A model generated the notes under the pieces. The model was not told the origin of the DNA and made no database searches. It saw only the letters and a list, made by a program, of their open reading frames with translations. This document shows positions 9,505 to 21,902 of a stretch of 64,000 nucleotides of DNA, piece by piece. Positions within the stretch are counted from its first letter, which is position 1; every line of letters starts with the position of its first letter. Source of the DNA: Rhabditoides inermis (lineage: Eukaryota; Nematoda; Chromadorea; Rhabditida; Rhabditidae); NCBI GenBank assembly GCA_963966185.1, contig CAWZYM010000295.1, positions 278,001-342,000 on the forward strand, written 5' to 3'. Made by a program: the position numbers and the translations under genes.

Positions 9505-11979
9505 TCACCAGCCCTCCACGCATCGCCCCGTCTCAGCCACTGAGGGCGCAGCACAAGACGGGAGCAACGGACGGCTAGAAGGGGGATGAGAGAGAGAGAG
9601 AGAGAGGGGGGGGGGGGGGAGGGGAGAGAGAAAAACCCTTGATGGCGAGAGCGAACTCGTGGATGCGCTCCTCCTTCTCGATTCGCGCGCGAACAATGTC
9701 GATGGTCAGAGCACCGATCTACAATAGAAATCTGCTCTCTTATTCGTCCACCTCTATACTCACATTGTTGATGGTTGCCATCTTGGCGTATACGTCGCAG
9801 TTTTCGCGACTGGGAAAGTGGAGGTGGACGTTGAGTGTGTCGCAGTGGCCGGACAGCTCAGAGAGGATGCCCTTGTCGACCCAGTGGCCGGACAACCTCA
9901 AGGTATGTTTTTTTTTTAACATTCGAACATAAATTCAAAAAAGGAAATAATACAATAAAGCGCATCGAAGACATAACGACATCGCATCGTGATACTTATT
10001 CGTTTCCACACACCCACTCACTTGACGTTGATCGTGTTGATGTGGGTGTCTTCGGTGAACACACCCAATTCGCAGCCCACGTGCGAGGTGAGGGTGACGA
10101 TGTTTTCGAAGAGGCGCAGCCACCCCTGCATCGTACAACACATCATACAAAATTATCTCTAAGAGTGGTTCTAAGATGAAATTTGATCCAAGTTATAGGT
10201 CAAAGAAGGGTAAACTTTCCAATATTCTTTTTTGCCTCAAGTTTCTCGCTGCTGGAAGGGGAGGGGGGGGGGGTCACGTTTTGAAATTTTGCTGGAACTT
10301 GAGCATACTTTACCCACGCTCGAAACTTGAAAGTACTCTCTGAAAAAATCCTAAGTCCTAAGGAAGGCTTCTAGATATTAGAAGCTCACCAAGAGGAGCT
10401 TCTAAGATGCATTTTGTGCAAAACTACCCATCCACCATTTTTTAATGTTCTCTTCACCGCCCCATACTATATTGGGATGTTTCGGGCGTGGGTAAACAAG
10501 GTGTTATAGTTTGGTCACGGTTTTCAAAAGGTGCCCCCAGTCCAGCTGTACAGCAGTGAGAAACTTGAGAAAGACTATAACTTTTATTTGACCCATAACA
10601 TGGGTCCAATCCATCTTAGAACCTCATTTATTCGACTCACCCTCCTGACGTGTCCCTGGGTGACCTCGAGGTGAATCGGCTGCGGGATCGGAGGACACTT
10701 GCTGACTGCAACAACCACATTAAAATGGCCTGTCCGCTTACCGCAGTGCGAGTATTTGCAAATGGATGTGACCAAGAACGCACACTGGGCATTCTGGATG
10801 TCTCCAAGGGAGACGTAGCGCACACGCTTCAGGGAGGCGATACAGCGGAAGACGATCGGGCACAGAGCGCTCTGAAAGACTGAACGCATGTCAAATAAAA
10901 TTGATTATTAATAATAGTCGTGTCCGTGTATGTTTCTGCAGCAATCAAATACAGGCATGTAATTGTATTAAAATCGCAATCAGAAAGTGCGCCGCCCGCT
11001 CTCGGCGGCGGCGGTTGGGCATATCCAAGGGCTAACTCGATGATTCTGACAATATCATTAAAAAGTCGCACATATTACACGATGTCGCTGTGTGGGATTT
11101 GAATACAGCAATGACAAAACGGTCATTTAGTCTACCTGTCTTTCCCGGCGTTAGCCTATGTATGTATCTAGCATCTTAGGCACTACTGAATGCTTCATAA
11201 CATTATGATTGTGTTGTCATATTCAGATATAACGATTCCGGATAAACGATTGATTGATTGAATGACAATACCAATATTATATATTCCGTTCCAACTCCAC
11301 TCAACATTTTCGTCAGAAAAATTATGTTGTCTTACTTGTTCTTGTTTTACAGTATACCAAAAACATTGTTCAAAACTCATTCAAAACCCAACTATTAACT
11401 GACCGTGTCGATGCAGGTGCGCAGCTTGAACCTGAGGGCCGTCACCTCATCGCCGTACTTGCGGCACACGCGCTCCAGACAGCGCTCTGCAACACACTTC
11501 CATGAGATGCTGTCGATAATCTATGGAACCCACTCACGGATCATGGGAATGTCAAGGTTGAGACTGTAGTTGTCCGCATGGAACGTCACCCACGCTCGCA
11601 CCGTCTGCCCCGCGAACGACGCTGTCACGAATTTGTCCTGATGAACATACAGTTTGAAAAAAGTAGAATCGAACTGACACATATAGTGGCTACACTAGAC
11701 ATAGTTACACTCACAAAGCCGTTGCCGAGTAGTACCGATTTACCGCCCTCGATGGTGAGCGTATCCCTTCCGGCGTACCGGCGCGTCTTCATCCGAGCGC
11801 ACACAGCGCGCATCGAACGCGACACCAGACGGAGCGTGTTGCGCGTCTGCCATATGAAACACCAATGAGAAGCCAGCGATGAGTCACCTCACCTCGGTGT
11901 TGAGGTAGAGGAAGATGTGTCCGAGCGCATCGTCGTTGAGGAGCAGAAGCTGAGGGAGGTCAGACGGATCGACAGCCAT
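9505..11979 (-). CDS. F-box-like protein, right copy (A2)
   Basis: The ATG is at 11979, just after a TTTCCAG-like context. Exons: 11893-11979, 11715-11846, 11538-11637, about 11404-11489, 10745-10880, 10640-10705, 10025-10120, 9770-9905, 9640-9720 and a last one below 9580. The N-terminus (residues 5-60) has an F-box-like pattern: LPQLLLLNDDALGHIFLYL, then LRLVSRSMRAVCARM. The middle has VCRKYGDEVTALRFKLRTC and IASLKRVRYVSLGDI. Further on comes VDKGILSELSGHCDTLNV, repeating leucine-rich strands but no clear LRR register. The last exon diverges from A1: the frame followed here stops at 9505, while a shifted frame further on still reads FDALLHATGAAESA as A1 does, so the 3' end may be damaged. 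F-box proteins bind SKP1 and bring substrates to CUL1 ligases; this role is inferred. Confidence 0.7.
10167..10624. mobile_element. Inverted-repeat element in an A2 intron
   Basis: Ends GGTTCTAAGATG...CATCTTAGAACC, with similarity extending to about 40 bp (consensus GGGTCAAA inside). The corresponding A1 intron near 1715-1740 lacks it, so it inserted after the cassette duplication or was lost from A1. No ORF. Confidence 0.7.
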
Positions 11980-12570
11980 CTGGAAAAATAGGAATGCAAA
12001 GTCACTATAGGAAAAAACAACAAATCACAACGAGAAATTGTCGCGAGCAAATGAATGATTGAAGTCGATAAAGCGCGCGCTTTTTGATCTCTCGCTTCTC
12101 TGTTCCCTCTCACAGCGCGGTTGTTCTCTCGCGCGTGCCACAAACCCGGCGCGAATCACGCGAGGCCGTGCAGTATGTAAGTGGGCGCGACTTAAAACAT
12201 CGGATTATATCCCAGTACTCAAGGTACGCCTAGAGCTCTGACCTGAGTTCGCTCAGTGTCAAACACTGGATATTTTTGGAAAGCACTCGTCTGGGGTATC
12301 CGGGAGTGCAACAAACGCTTTTTAATTTATCTGTGATCATATCATCACACATTGATCTGCCTCTCCTATTCGTTCGTCCCATGTGAAGCGAAATCTCGGC
12401 CTCCGATTTTGAGAGCCGGTAGGTGAGCGCTACATTCGTTTTAAAAACAAGTATCTCTCCTGGCGGAAATCATCAGATGGTTGCCCGCTCAGCTAGAAAA
12501 TCCACCGACTTTTGCAATCAATTACTTCAAACGACTTCGAATTACTTGCGATATCCTCGAAACGACATCG
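11980..12570 (-). promoter_or_regulatory. Upstream region of F-box-like copy A2
   Basis: Closely matches 4772-5360, including the CpG-rich block and the far segment with TACTTCAAACGACTTCGAAT. Conservation is as high as in the exons, consistent with one duplicated unit that includes promoter and 5' UTR. Confidence 0.45.
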
Positions 12571-13104
12571 AAGTACTTCAGGTTACTTCTGATATGTGTT
12601 TGAGGAGACTGATCGCGCCTTTACATTAGGGTGATATTAGTAGATCAGCATGAGCAGTCCTACCACAGCACATACATTTACGCGGCTGACCTCATCAATA
12701 ATATACAATCAATCAATCAATCATTTATCCAGAATCGCTATATCCTGACTATACAACAAGTGCATACGGTACACCACAAGGGCTAAGCGCTGGGAGAAAC
12801 ACAGTTTAGCAACGGGGATGGTAGGGTCGAAGGTCGAAAGTCGATATTAGATCGATGTTCAGTCGATAATCATCCGATTTCCTTTACATAATCCATTAGA
12901 ATTAGATACCATTATAGACGATAGTGGGGCTCCGGGTGTTTCTTTCCTTCCATTATAATCCACAATAGTAACTCCGCGGGCTAGGAAGACAGCGTTCTCA
13001 TGAGCTATTCCCCGCCTTGCTCAAGGGTACTGGGGGAAGATCATTTCGACCCGACCGCGCGATGCGAGAGAGGAAGAAATAATAATAATCAATATATATA
13101 TAAT

Positions 13105-13144
<40 letters not shown>

Positions 13145-13240
13145 CAAAAATATACAATATTTATTAACCAGGATAACATATAACTGTTGTTACACAACAA
13201 AAACATGACATTCTTTGACGCAACCATGCTCTGTTTTCCA
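12571..13240. other. Intergenic stretch between the A2 promoter and the BTB-kelch gene
   Basis: Contains (ATCA)n at 12699-12722, which read on the - strand is a GGATAA...(GATT)n tail like LINE 3' ends at 9125-9154 and 11235-11262. It also contains an (AT)n run at 13093-13142. I see no supported gene. Confidence 0.45.
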
Positions 13241-13348
13241 TTAGACACCATCGAAGAGAAACGACTCGGAAGAGCACTTGCCTCGCCCACCGAACACATA
13301 GAGCATCTGGAAAGAGATTGATGAGGGAGGAAAGAGGAGGGAGGGAGG

Positions 13349-13384
<36 letters not shown>

Positions 13385-16300
13385 CACGTTGCCGTCTGCC
13401 ACCGCTGCGTGCGACTCGCGTGCTTCCTTCATGTGAGGCAGCGCCCGCCACACCCCATCCACCAGAATCTACAAGCAAAGAAACCTATGGTATTACTTCA
13501 ACGGATTACGCACAACATTATCCGAGACGAGAACAGATTCAGAAAAAAAGCTAACCCAATCGCCTCACCTCTCCGGTTCGAAAGACGCCGTTCGCGTTGC
13601 GGCCTCCCAGCACCGCCGGTCGACCAGCCACCACGCAGAGAGAAGCGAACGCGCGGGCCTGAGACACACATGACACTCCTCATCAGACAGTGTGTCTGGC
13701 ACAACTCTCTCTCTCTCTCTCTCTCTCTCTTCCTCCCTCCCTCTCACCTCCCTCATCGCAGCGCCCTCGTCCCACTTGCCTGTCGTATCGTTGTAGATGA
13801 ACACCTGAAATTGCAATGTCCGAATCATTCAGAAGTCAAAATGCAATACTGAAATCCAAGCAACGCGCATTATTCCCTCCTCACTGTTTAGATGTTTTGA
13901 ACAGAAGAAAAATTGTTTCCGGAGCGAACCTGAGAGAGAGCCCATCTGACCTGGTTGAAGTAGGCGTGGCAGTTGTTGGAGTGGCAGGTGCCCTGTCCGC
14001 CGACCAGCCACAGCCGTCCCTTCACACCACACATCGCCACGCCGTCGCCCAAGCCGCGCGGGAACGACACCACGCGAGACAGACCTGCACATCAATCAAC
14101 ACACTCATACACAGTATCGTCGTTTGATCATCGATCGAGGATGTGATGCGTGTTCAGCGCCAGCCGACCTTCATTCGGCTGGCGGGTGTCGAAGGAGTAC
14201 ACGGCGGATTGTTCGGCGGCGGTGAGGCCGAGCAGGATGTGCGTGCCGATCACAGCCACAGCCGCGAACCGACCACTGCAAGGCAAGGAAAGTGTCAGTG
14301 ACAGTGAACAACCAGCATGTATAGTCAGAATCTGCGAGTTCGCAGTTCGCCCCTGGTCATGCGACCGCCGCGACCAGCAGTCACCGACATATATAAAACA
14401 ACAACTCACTATCGGTACGCGCTTTCGTACACATCCGCCCACGACTGTGTCTGCTCGTTGTACCGCATCACAACGTGCCTGAACAGGTGTATATCAATAT
14501 ATACTTGACCGAAAACTATCAATTGCTCAACAGTTATGTACAATCAAATCGAAGTACGTACTAACGTTCGGTCCGCCTGTAAGTGCAGCTCACTGACTCC
14601 GGAGCGTTTATATTTTTCATTGTTTTCAACGTATACCCTCAGATCTAGCTATCTGATTTACCAGGAAATGGAGTGATCGACAGTGTTTAGAAGTGTTTCG
14701 GAAGCCGATTAGAGACAAAGTGTCTCACTTGGGATAGGCGACTTGGCCGTAGAGACTGCCTCCGACGGCGTAGAGCGCGCCCTCCACCACACACAGACGC
14801 CAGAACGGACCCTCGAACGGCTCCGGCACCACGTGCGACATGTCTATGCAATACTATCAATAATCACATTATCTAATTCTAATCTCAAGAATCACACAGA
14901 CAGAACAGAATTCAGACAGCGCAAGGGAAGGGACTCGACTCACTGTCGACTATGACGCGCATCCGAGTGCGCACTCCGACCACGTAGAACCGACCGTTCA
15001 GCACCACAGCCGACGCGTTCGCACTGAAATAACGCCATATCCATATAAATGTAGTCTAGTTTAGAAGTGTGCCATATGAATTAAAACTAACATAGTCAAT
15101 CAAACTTTCAAGGCTCGATTGATCAATCAATCCAGTTGAACTGACAGTATGTGGGGCAGATTGTGGGACGTGGTCCACTCGGCAGTCGGACTCCACAGCG
15201 CGCGGCGACCGAGCGAAGAGGCAGGAGCTGTGCGCGCCACCGCCTCAACAATGCCGATGGGAAACGGTTTTCGAAAGCTGTGTTAATCTTCTTGTATCAT
15301 TCATTGTACGCAAAGCAACACGTATCACAAGCTGAATCGCTCAGCTCTCAAAGACTTATAGAAAAAAAAACGTATAGTATACGAAACAAGATGGGAGCAG
15401 AGAGCTGCTACCGTACTGACTGACCACGACGGCGTCGACGTATTTCTGGTAGCAGAGCGGGTCGGCGGAGACCAGCGGCTCCCGGCCGACCGTGTCGAAC
15501 AAGAACGGCCTCTCCAGGTGGGACAGCCGGACGAGAGAGAACAGCCTGAAGGAAAGTACCAGTGCGTTTGGAATATCACAATCACTAAAGAAGAACACTA
15601 ACTACAGTCTGATGAGTACCTGTACAAACATTGTGCTGTACGAATATCATTATGACAAGAGTGTGATTTGCGTTTCAAAATCAATATGTAACAATTTCGG
15701 GTTAGAATCCACACGGCAGGTGAAAGAGAACAGAATAAGATTGAGGAATAGACAGACTCGTGCATGTGCGGCTTCCTCTTCTCGTGGGGGCGCACCCACT
15801 TGCACACAGCCGTGAACACACTCGACTCGCGGCAGCACAGAGCTGGATCTGCAATCGAGGGATACATCTACATCACGAAAAGAATCTCATAAATATAAAT
15901 GATCCTAACTGGAAATATAATTATCCGTTAAAAAGTACTTGCGTAAAGAGAGTCAGTTTGTCCTCAACTCAACAAAAGCGCATGCATAAAGCGTTTACAA
16001 ATACTAACACAATCCTGTAAACAAGTAAGTGCATAATATGTGCTCTTGTCTGCGCCCTCTGCCGACAGCTCTCGCGCTATCTCTCACAGCCTGCTTCCAC
16101 CAGGGGAGAGCGCGAGCAGCCAGAATCACTGGAAACGACACCCACCGACCACCCACACGCTGGTCTCTCACTTCATGGGTGCGCGCGATCGCGCATAACT
16201 TCTTTCTGAGAAACAGCGCCCTCTCTAATAAATAACGTACCCGTGAGAAGTAGCAGCAAATCGCTTTTGTTGAGCACGAGGAAGTCGGGAGTCTCCATGA

Positions 16301-17348
16301 CCATTCTGCAAATGTGAATACGTCGGAAAAAAACAATTCACGATCGCAAATTACTGTCGAAAAAAAGGATTCCGCGATTGTCTCACTCAGATCGCGATAA
16401 GACATACGTTTCCTGCGACTACTGTGATGATACGTACTCGAAGTTGCGGCAGGCGGTGGTCCAGGCGGCGGCCTCGAGCTGCTCGCAGTCGCCGCGCCAG
16501 CGGGCCCACACCTCCAGGCAGTTGGACGGGCAGACGAGAGACACCAGCAGCCTGCACATGCATCACATCACACGCCTACACCACTCACTGCACGCAGTTC
16601 TTCTCGAGGTCATGCAGCTGCAGCCGACCGGCCTCGGGCAGCAGCCGGCTCGCCAGACTGTCATCTCAAAGACCATTAATTAATCAATCAATCAGTAACT
16701 TATCCAAAATAAAACAGTACGAAAGTAACAAAACAAGAAGATTCGAATGATGGTACCGATGTCGACGCGTCGGGCGTACATGTGATCAAGGAGGGCGGAC
16801 AGCACGTCCTCGTCCACTTCCTACAATCGATCAATAACGATCGATTGTCTGATCTCTGAACTAACCATGTCGACTTGCAGCTCTGTGCCGGTGTTCTTGT
16901 TGAAGAAGGAGCAGAAGAAGGGCGACGCAGCGGCCAGAACACCGCGATGCGCGTGGAACTGGAGATGATCACGTCTCCAAGTTTCCGTCAGAGTACACGG
17001 GGATCAAGTAAATGAAGCAAACGACTACGTCTGTCTGATGCGTGTCAGTGGGCAACTACAACTCGACTTTAGCTTGTTCAGTGTGGATAAACTCCGAAGG
17101 GGCAAGTATTCGAGTGAGTAAGCGATTCAGTCCCATCCCACCGTGGGCCGCTCCTTCGCTCCTTCGAATGGAGCACGCGACAGCAGAAGCACGTCGCAGA
17201 ATGTCCGATCACTGAAATGGATTTGGACAAGGATGGAAATCGAATGCACTACTGATGAACAAACGCGCACGTACCGACGCTGCTGATTGAGCCTGGCGGC
17301 GAGACGCTCGGCCGGCGAGTCGCTGGTGCTCGCGGCACCAGCAGACAT
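13241..17348 (-). CDS. BTB-BACK-kelch protein (B2), likely CUL3 ligase adaptor
   Basis: About 19 exons from ATG 17348 to a TAA at 13241. The BTB domain is in exons 2-4 (17130-16756), with FCDVLLL, FHAHRGVLAAASPFF and EVDEDVLSALLDHMYARRVD. The BACK domain follows (16664-15420), with LLPEAGRLQLHDLEKNC, DFLVLNKSDLLLLLT and SSVFTAVCKWV. Kelch-type blades come next: LYAVGGSLYGQ, GRLWLVGGQGTC, VFIYNDTTGKW, AVLGGRNANGVF and a terminal MLYVFGGRGKC. This order is diagnostic of KLHL proteins, which join CUL3 through BTB/BACK and bind substrate with the kelch propeller. The exon beginning at 16664 follows a TTTGAG acceptor. A short basic/alanine-rich N-terminus (MSAGAASTSDS) precedes BTB. The exons at 15150-15250 are the least certain. 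Which KLHL it is cannot be told by eye. Confidence 0.88.
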
Positions 17349-17960
17349 AGACACTGAAAGGAAAGAGAAAAGAAGGTGAAAAGAAACACAAGGTAAAACG
17401 ACTAATAAGAGATCAAGGTGACTAATAAGAGATCAAGGTTAATATAACTGTATTGTGCAGTGCACAACGCAACACTATAGTGTTTCGTTCGATTTTTTAA
17501 TGTTAAAACGATATTATAAATACAAAACATGATCAAAACAATACAACACACAGCACTGCTGATATAAAAAAAACCAAGCCATGTACACAAACAACACATA
17601 CACGACTTGTCGCTGAAGATCGCACACAAATCGCTTGCAATAATATACTACGTTTCTGATAGATATTAATGCAAAACGTACTTGATACACATGCTCAACC
17701 ACTCCCCAACTCACATGGAAGAGGACGATGTTCCACAGGGGTTTCATCTTCCTTTTCCTCTTCCTCCCTCTTCTTCTTCCTCTTCCTCTTCCTCATCCGT
17801 GTCTGTGGAACGCACCGATAAAGGTAAATACTGGTGTTGTCGTGGATAGAACGTATTGTTTTCTTTTCAAAACAACATTTGACAAACCACTAAATATAAC
17901 TGGAAAAATACGACGATTTTTTCATTTCATCATTTCACCAATTTATCACTTTATCAGTTC
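17349..17960. other. Region upstream of the BTB-kelch gene
   Basis: Holds a 20-bp direct duplication (GACTAATAAGAGATCAAGGT at 17400 and 17420) and a TTCCTC-rich tract at 17750-17795. It presumably contains the B2 promoter; no core motif is convincing. No gene is seen. Confidence 0.4.
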
Positions 17961-17969
17961 ATCATTTCA

Positions 17970-18905
17970 GGTATCCTGTAAAGTTCGACACTTCGACAGT
18001 TCGACAGTTCGACATTTAAAGTTCGACAGTTCGACATGTCGAACTTTTAAAATTCGACATGTCGAACTTTCTCAGATTTCGAATTCCGGTCATGTTCGCT
18101 GCGCGCTGGGGCCCGTATTTTTGTTCGGGGGTGCGATTCACTGTTCTGGGACCATGACATCATTATTCGGATGTTTCGCTCGTTTTTACAAATAATTTAT
18201 CTTACTTATAATAGACAATTGTTCATATAATTGAACCAGGTGGTCGTAACAGTAATCTGAGCGAGTTGTTCTGCATTCCGAAATAAGGGGAGACCGATGG
18301 TGAGACGAGCGACGTGCAAATGAAGATGAAGATAATGTAGTTACCGTGGAAACAATAACATACATTTGAATGCCAATAACTTCAAATCAATCATGATCAT
18401 TCAACCAGGGAAGCCTAAAACGTAGCCTCTCCTCTCCGCTCCCACCAGCTGAAACCAAAATTGACAACTCATACCCATAGAACTTGGATACGGAGATGAG
18501 AGCATTTCATGCTGATTGTGTATTGATTTGAACCGACCAGTTTCATACCATCCACGTCATATTATTATGATATTCTAATCAGTTAGAAAACTTCTTGGCA
18601 TAATCAAATGAAGTTAAGTTTTAGTTGTAATTTTGATGTCGAGAACTTCATTTATTGAATTGATATGGAATACTTATCTAAAATTAAAATCTGATTTCAA
18701 ATCGGTCACATCCTAAAAAGATTTCAAAACTGTGAATCGTACCCCCGAACAAAAATACAGGCCCCGGCGCGCAACGAACATATGGCCGGAATTCGAAATC
18801 TGAGAAAGTTCGACATGTCGAATTTTAAAAGTTCGACATGTCGAACTGTCGAACTTTAAATGTCGAACTGTCGAACTGTCGAAGTGTCGAACTTTACAGG
18901 ATACC
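17970..18905. mobile_element. Foldback (MULE-type) element with 9-bp target duplication
   Basis: Inverted repeats of about 185 bp begin GGTATCCTGTAAAGTTCGAC and end in its complement. ATCATTTCA directly repeats at 17961-17969 and 18906-18914. Each arm contains serial GTTCGACA units and the palindrome TTCGACATGTCGAA. Long inverted repeats with a 9-bp duplication are typical of Mutator-like elements. The middle (18160-18720) has no coding potential, so it is non-autonomous. Confidence 0.8.
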
Positions 18906-18914
18906 ATCATTTCA

Positions 18915-19376
18915 TCACATGTGATGAAGTGATGAATTTTCCAGGACGTCAGAAATTCACGCCGGTCTTACGGTGTTCGGACAGCGCGCACATATTCGCA
19001 GTGCGCAGAATGTCCACAAGAGAATAATTGGTTCCAAAGAGTAAACCTTGTCATGTGCGCAGATTGTCCACCACTGTTTCAAACTCTTGCATGTGAGTCT
19101 GGTGTGCGCAGATTGTCCAAAAACGCGGAGTGTCACATAAGGACCAGTAAACTTCGACAGAAAGATGTGGTGCACATGACACTATTTTACACTGACACTA
19201 CTCTCGCGCACTACATACAAGTAGCATTCGATTTTTGATGAAAAACACAAACAATCAAAGCTTACAACATTTTCGTGGATGGTTTTATACAACATGAAAG
19301 TCAGTTCATCGCATGAAAAGCGAGATGAGGATAACGCTGCTGTATTTCAGCCAAGTATCTCTTAATATCTCTTTAT
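18915..19376. other. Intergenic region with short GTGCGCAG-type repeats
   Basis: At 18985-19130 a motif GTGCGCAGA(T)TGTCCA occurs about three to four times in direct orientation. This is reminiscent of subterminal transposon repeats, but no matching second end was found. The promoter of the gene that starts near 19377 may lie here. Confidence 0.4.
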
Positions 19377-20710
19377 TTGTCTCAAAGGCCGTTGATTGTG
19401 AAACTGCCTGTTCCATCATTGTGCCGCTCCCTCTCTCGCGCGTCGGTCGATGCGATTCGCGGGATGTGTGAGTCTCTCCATCCCTTCTCCCACTCCCCCT
19501 CTCAGCTGTCGGGCCGGCGTCCCCGCTTCGCCCCGCCGACGCCCGCCCACACCACCACCACCGTCTATCAGACGTCGGCCGACGTCGTCTGGAAGCGGTT
19601 CCAGGTGTGGGTGTCCGAATCTCTGTTTCCCTTCACTCCCCAGTTCGACCCGGCCCGCCCGTTCCCCTCGCTGCCCCTGGAGGTGAGCCGTCTGATCCTC
19701 GCCCGCCTCCCGCCGAGGGATGTCCACGTGTTTGCCGAGTCGGCGCCCCAACAGCGGTGCTTATAATATATATTGATTCTCATTTGCATGTTATATTTTG
19801 AGCGCAATCGTCACCCAGCTCGGACTCACACTGCCGTCTGTGATTGTCGTGAACATTGAAGAGGTGAGCGAATGAAAGGAATATCGAAGATGTCTCCTAC
19901 CTACTGCCTTCTTAGAAATCGGTGTACGTGGTTGAGCGGCCTGCTTCGTTCAAGGCTGCGGCCTCGGCGGGCCAGCAGCCGGAGAACCGCCTCAATCCAG
20001 GCGACTGCGACGAGTGGGTGTGGTCGTTCGACTCGCAGCTCATCTCTCTTTCAGTCTGTGTTCTTCTCTCGCGGCGCTCCTTCCCCACCCCATATTCACA
20101 CATCTAGAGATCGACTGTGTGCGTTTTCAAAGAACCATTATAAGAGCCGGATGTCAGAACAACCCATTTCCCAGAGAGTAGAAAATGAAATTGAGTGTAT
20201 TTCAGACATCCCTCCCCTCTTCGGGTATTCTCGAATTCGCAGAGAAGCTGAAGGAGGAGTGCGTCGTTGGCTCGCCCCGCATCTTCCAGTCGGTCATGTT
20301 CAAGGAGTGCGTCCCAACTTCCCCCTCTTTATCTGTCTACCAACTTCCTTCCAGTAAAGAAAACCTGTTGGACTGCAGTTCCAGTGAGTGCTGTGAGAAC
20401 TGGGAGAGCGCGATCGCCATTCTCAGCCAGGTCTCTCTCCCCCTCTCTCTTTCTCTTTCTCTCTCGCTCTCTCTCACTCTCTCTTGCTCTCCCTCTCTCC
20501 CTCTCTCTCCTTTCTTCTCTCTTCTCCCTCTCTCTCCTCTCTTTTCTCTTCTTCCTCTCTCACCCTCTCTGCAGCTACTACCGACCCGTCGCCTCTCCTT
20601 CGCGAGCTCTTGCAACGACGAGCGCTGCTCCTACCTCTCCAAGCTCATCTACAACTGCTGGAAGACGGTGCGAGAGATAGAGACAGAGTGAAAGGGGAAG
20701 GCAGAGAGAG

Positions 20711-20750
<40 letters not shown>

Positions 20751-21060
20751 AGAGAAAGAGAGAGATACAGAGATACAGAGATACAGAATACAGAGAGTGA
20801 GAGGGGGAGGCAGAGAGAGAGATATATACAGAGAGAGATAGAGAAATAGAGAGAGAGAGATACAGAGTGAGAGAGAAAGGCAGAGAGAGAGAGAGATTGT
20901 ATCCAGATGTGGGTAGTGGAGGGTGTGTGCGGGGATCTGTCGCCTCGCTACCCGTTCCTCGACGTCTCTCCCTCTGTCCTCTCCCTCGCCAACCACGAAG
21001 ACATCGCCTCCTCCTACCTATGTCTCCTCGCAAGACTGCCCCGCGTGATAGAGGTACGAG

Positions 21061-21109
<49 letters not shown>

Positions 21110-21235
21110 CGAGACCAGAAAATGTTTCCAGAAATGGAAGCTGCCGGGCTCTTCGGCTGCGCACTGCTTCCTGTTCCTCAAGTACAAGCTCAGCGCCAAC
21201 CTCAACTCGCGCCAAAAGCTGATGGGCAATATGAC

Positions 21236-21239
21236 ATTC
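21236..21239. repeat. Target-site duplication of the LTR retrotransposon (left)
   Basis: ATTC directly precedes the left LTR and is repeated at 28647-28650 after the right LTR. Confidence 0.8.
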
Positions 21240-21454
21240 TGTTGGAGGACGTTTACAACCGCACCCTGTAACCCGCCGCGCCACAATGAGCTAAACCCCT
21301 TTTGCATATCGTAGCATGTCATTTCGGTAATGGGCTTTGGCTGGCCGATACATTAGAATGTCTTGTGGTATCCTTTATAAGCCGGCCGCTGGCCTTCTGC
21401 GTCAGATAAACGTTTACCGAGCTTGCCTTGGCTTTATTCTTGAGGACCTTAACT
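21240..21454 (+). repeat. Left LTR
   Basis: Begins TGTTGGAGGACG and ends CCTTAACT. A TATA-like TTTATAAG lies near 21371-21378. Confidence 0.92.
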
Positions 21455-21902
21455 GGCGGGATACCGCCAGCTCGCCGAAAGTTACAGTTCGCAGATCGCT
21501 ACAGTTCACGGAAAGGAGTCTCGTTTCCGGTCTTCCAAATGTTACAGTTCGCAGACAGGCGATTTCCGGCAGAGGAAAACTATATTTTCTCTGCAATGTT
21601 ACAGTTCGCAGACCATTACATCTCGCGCCTTTTTAGTGAATCCCATTAAAATGTACCCATTAAAACTAACAAAGGTGATATATAATAACAGTTTATCAAA
21701 TAATCTAATTTAAACTACATATATTCTCCTATAACAATACAAATACATACAAATCAAATTATTCAGTACAAAACAATAACCGTATAAAAACTCAATTTAA
21801 ATATGCATATACCAGAAAAAATAAATAGAACTAAAGCACGACAATCCGTAATTACAATAAGTATTATTACAATAAGTATTAGACACATATAAGCACCTGT
21901 AT

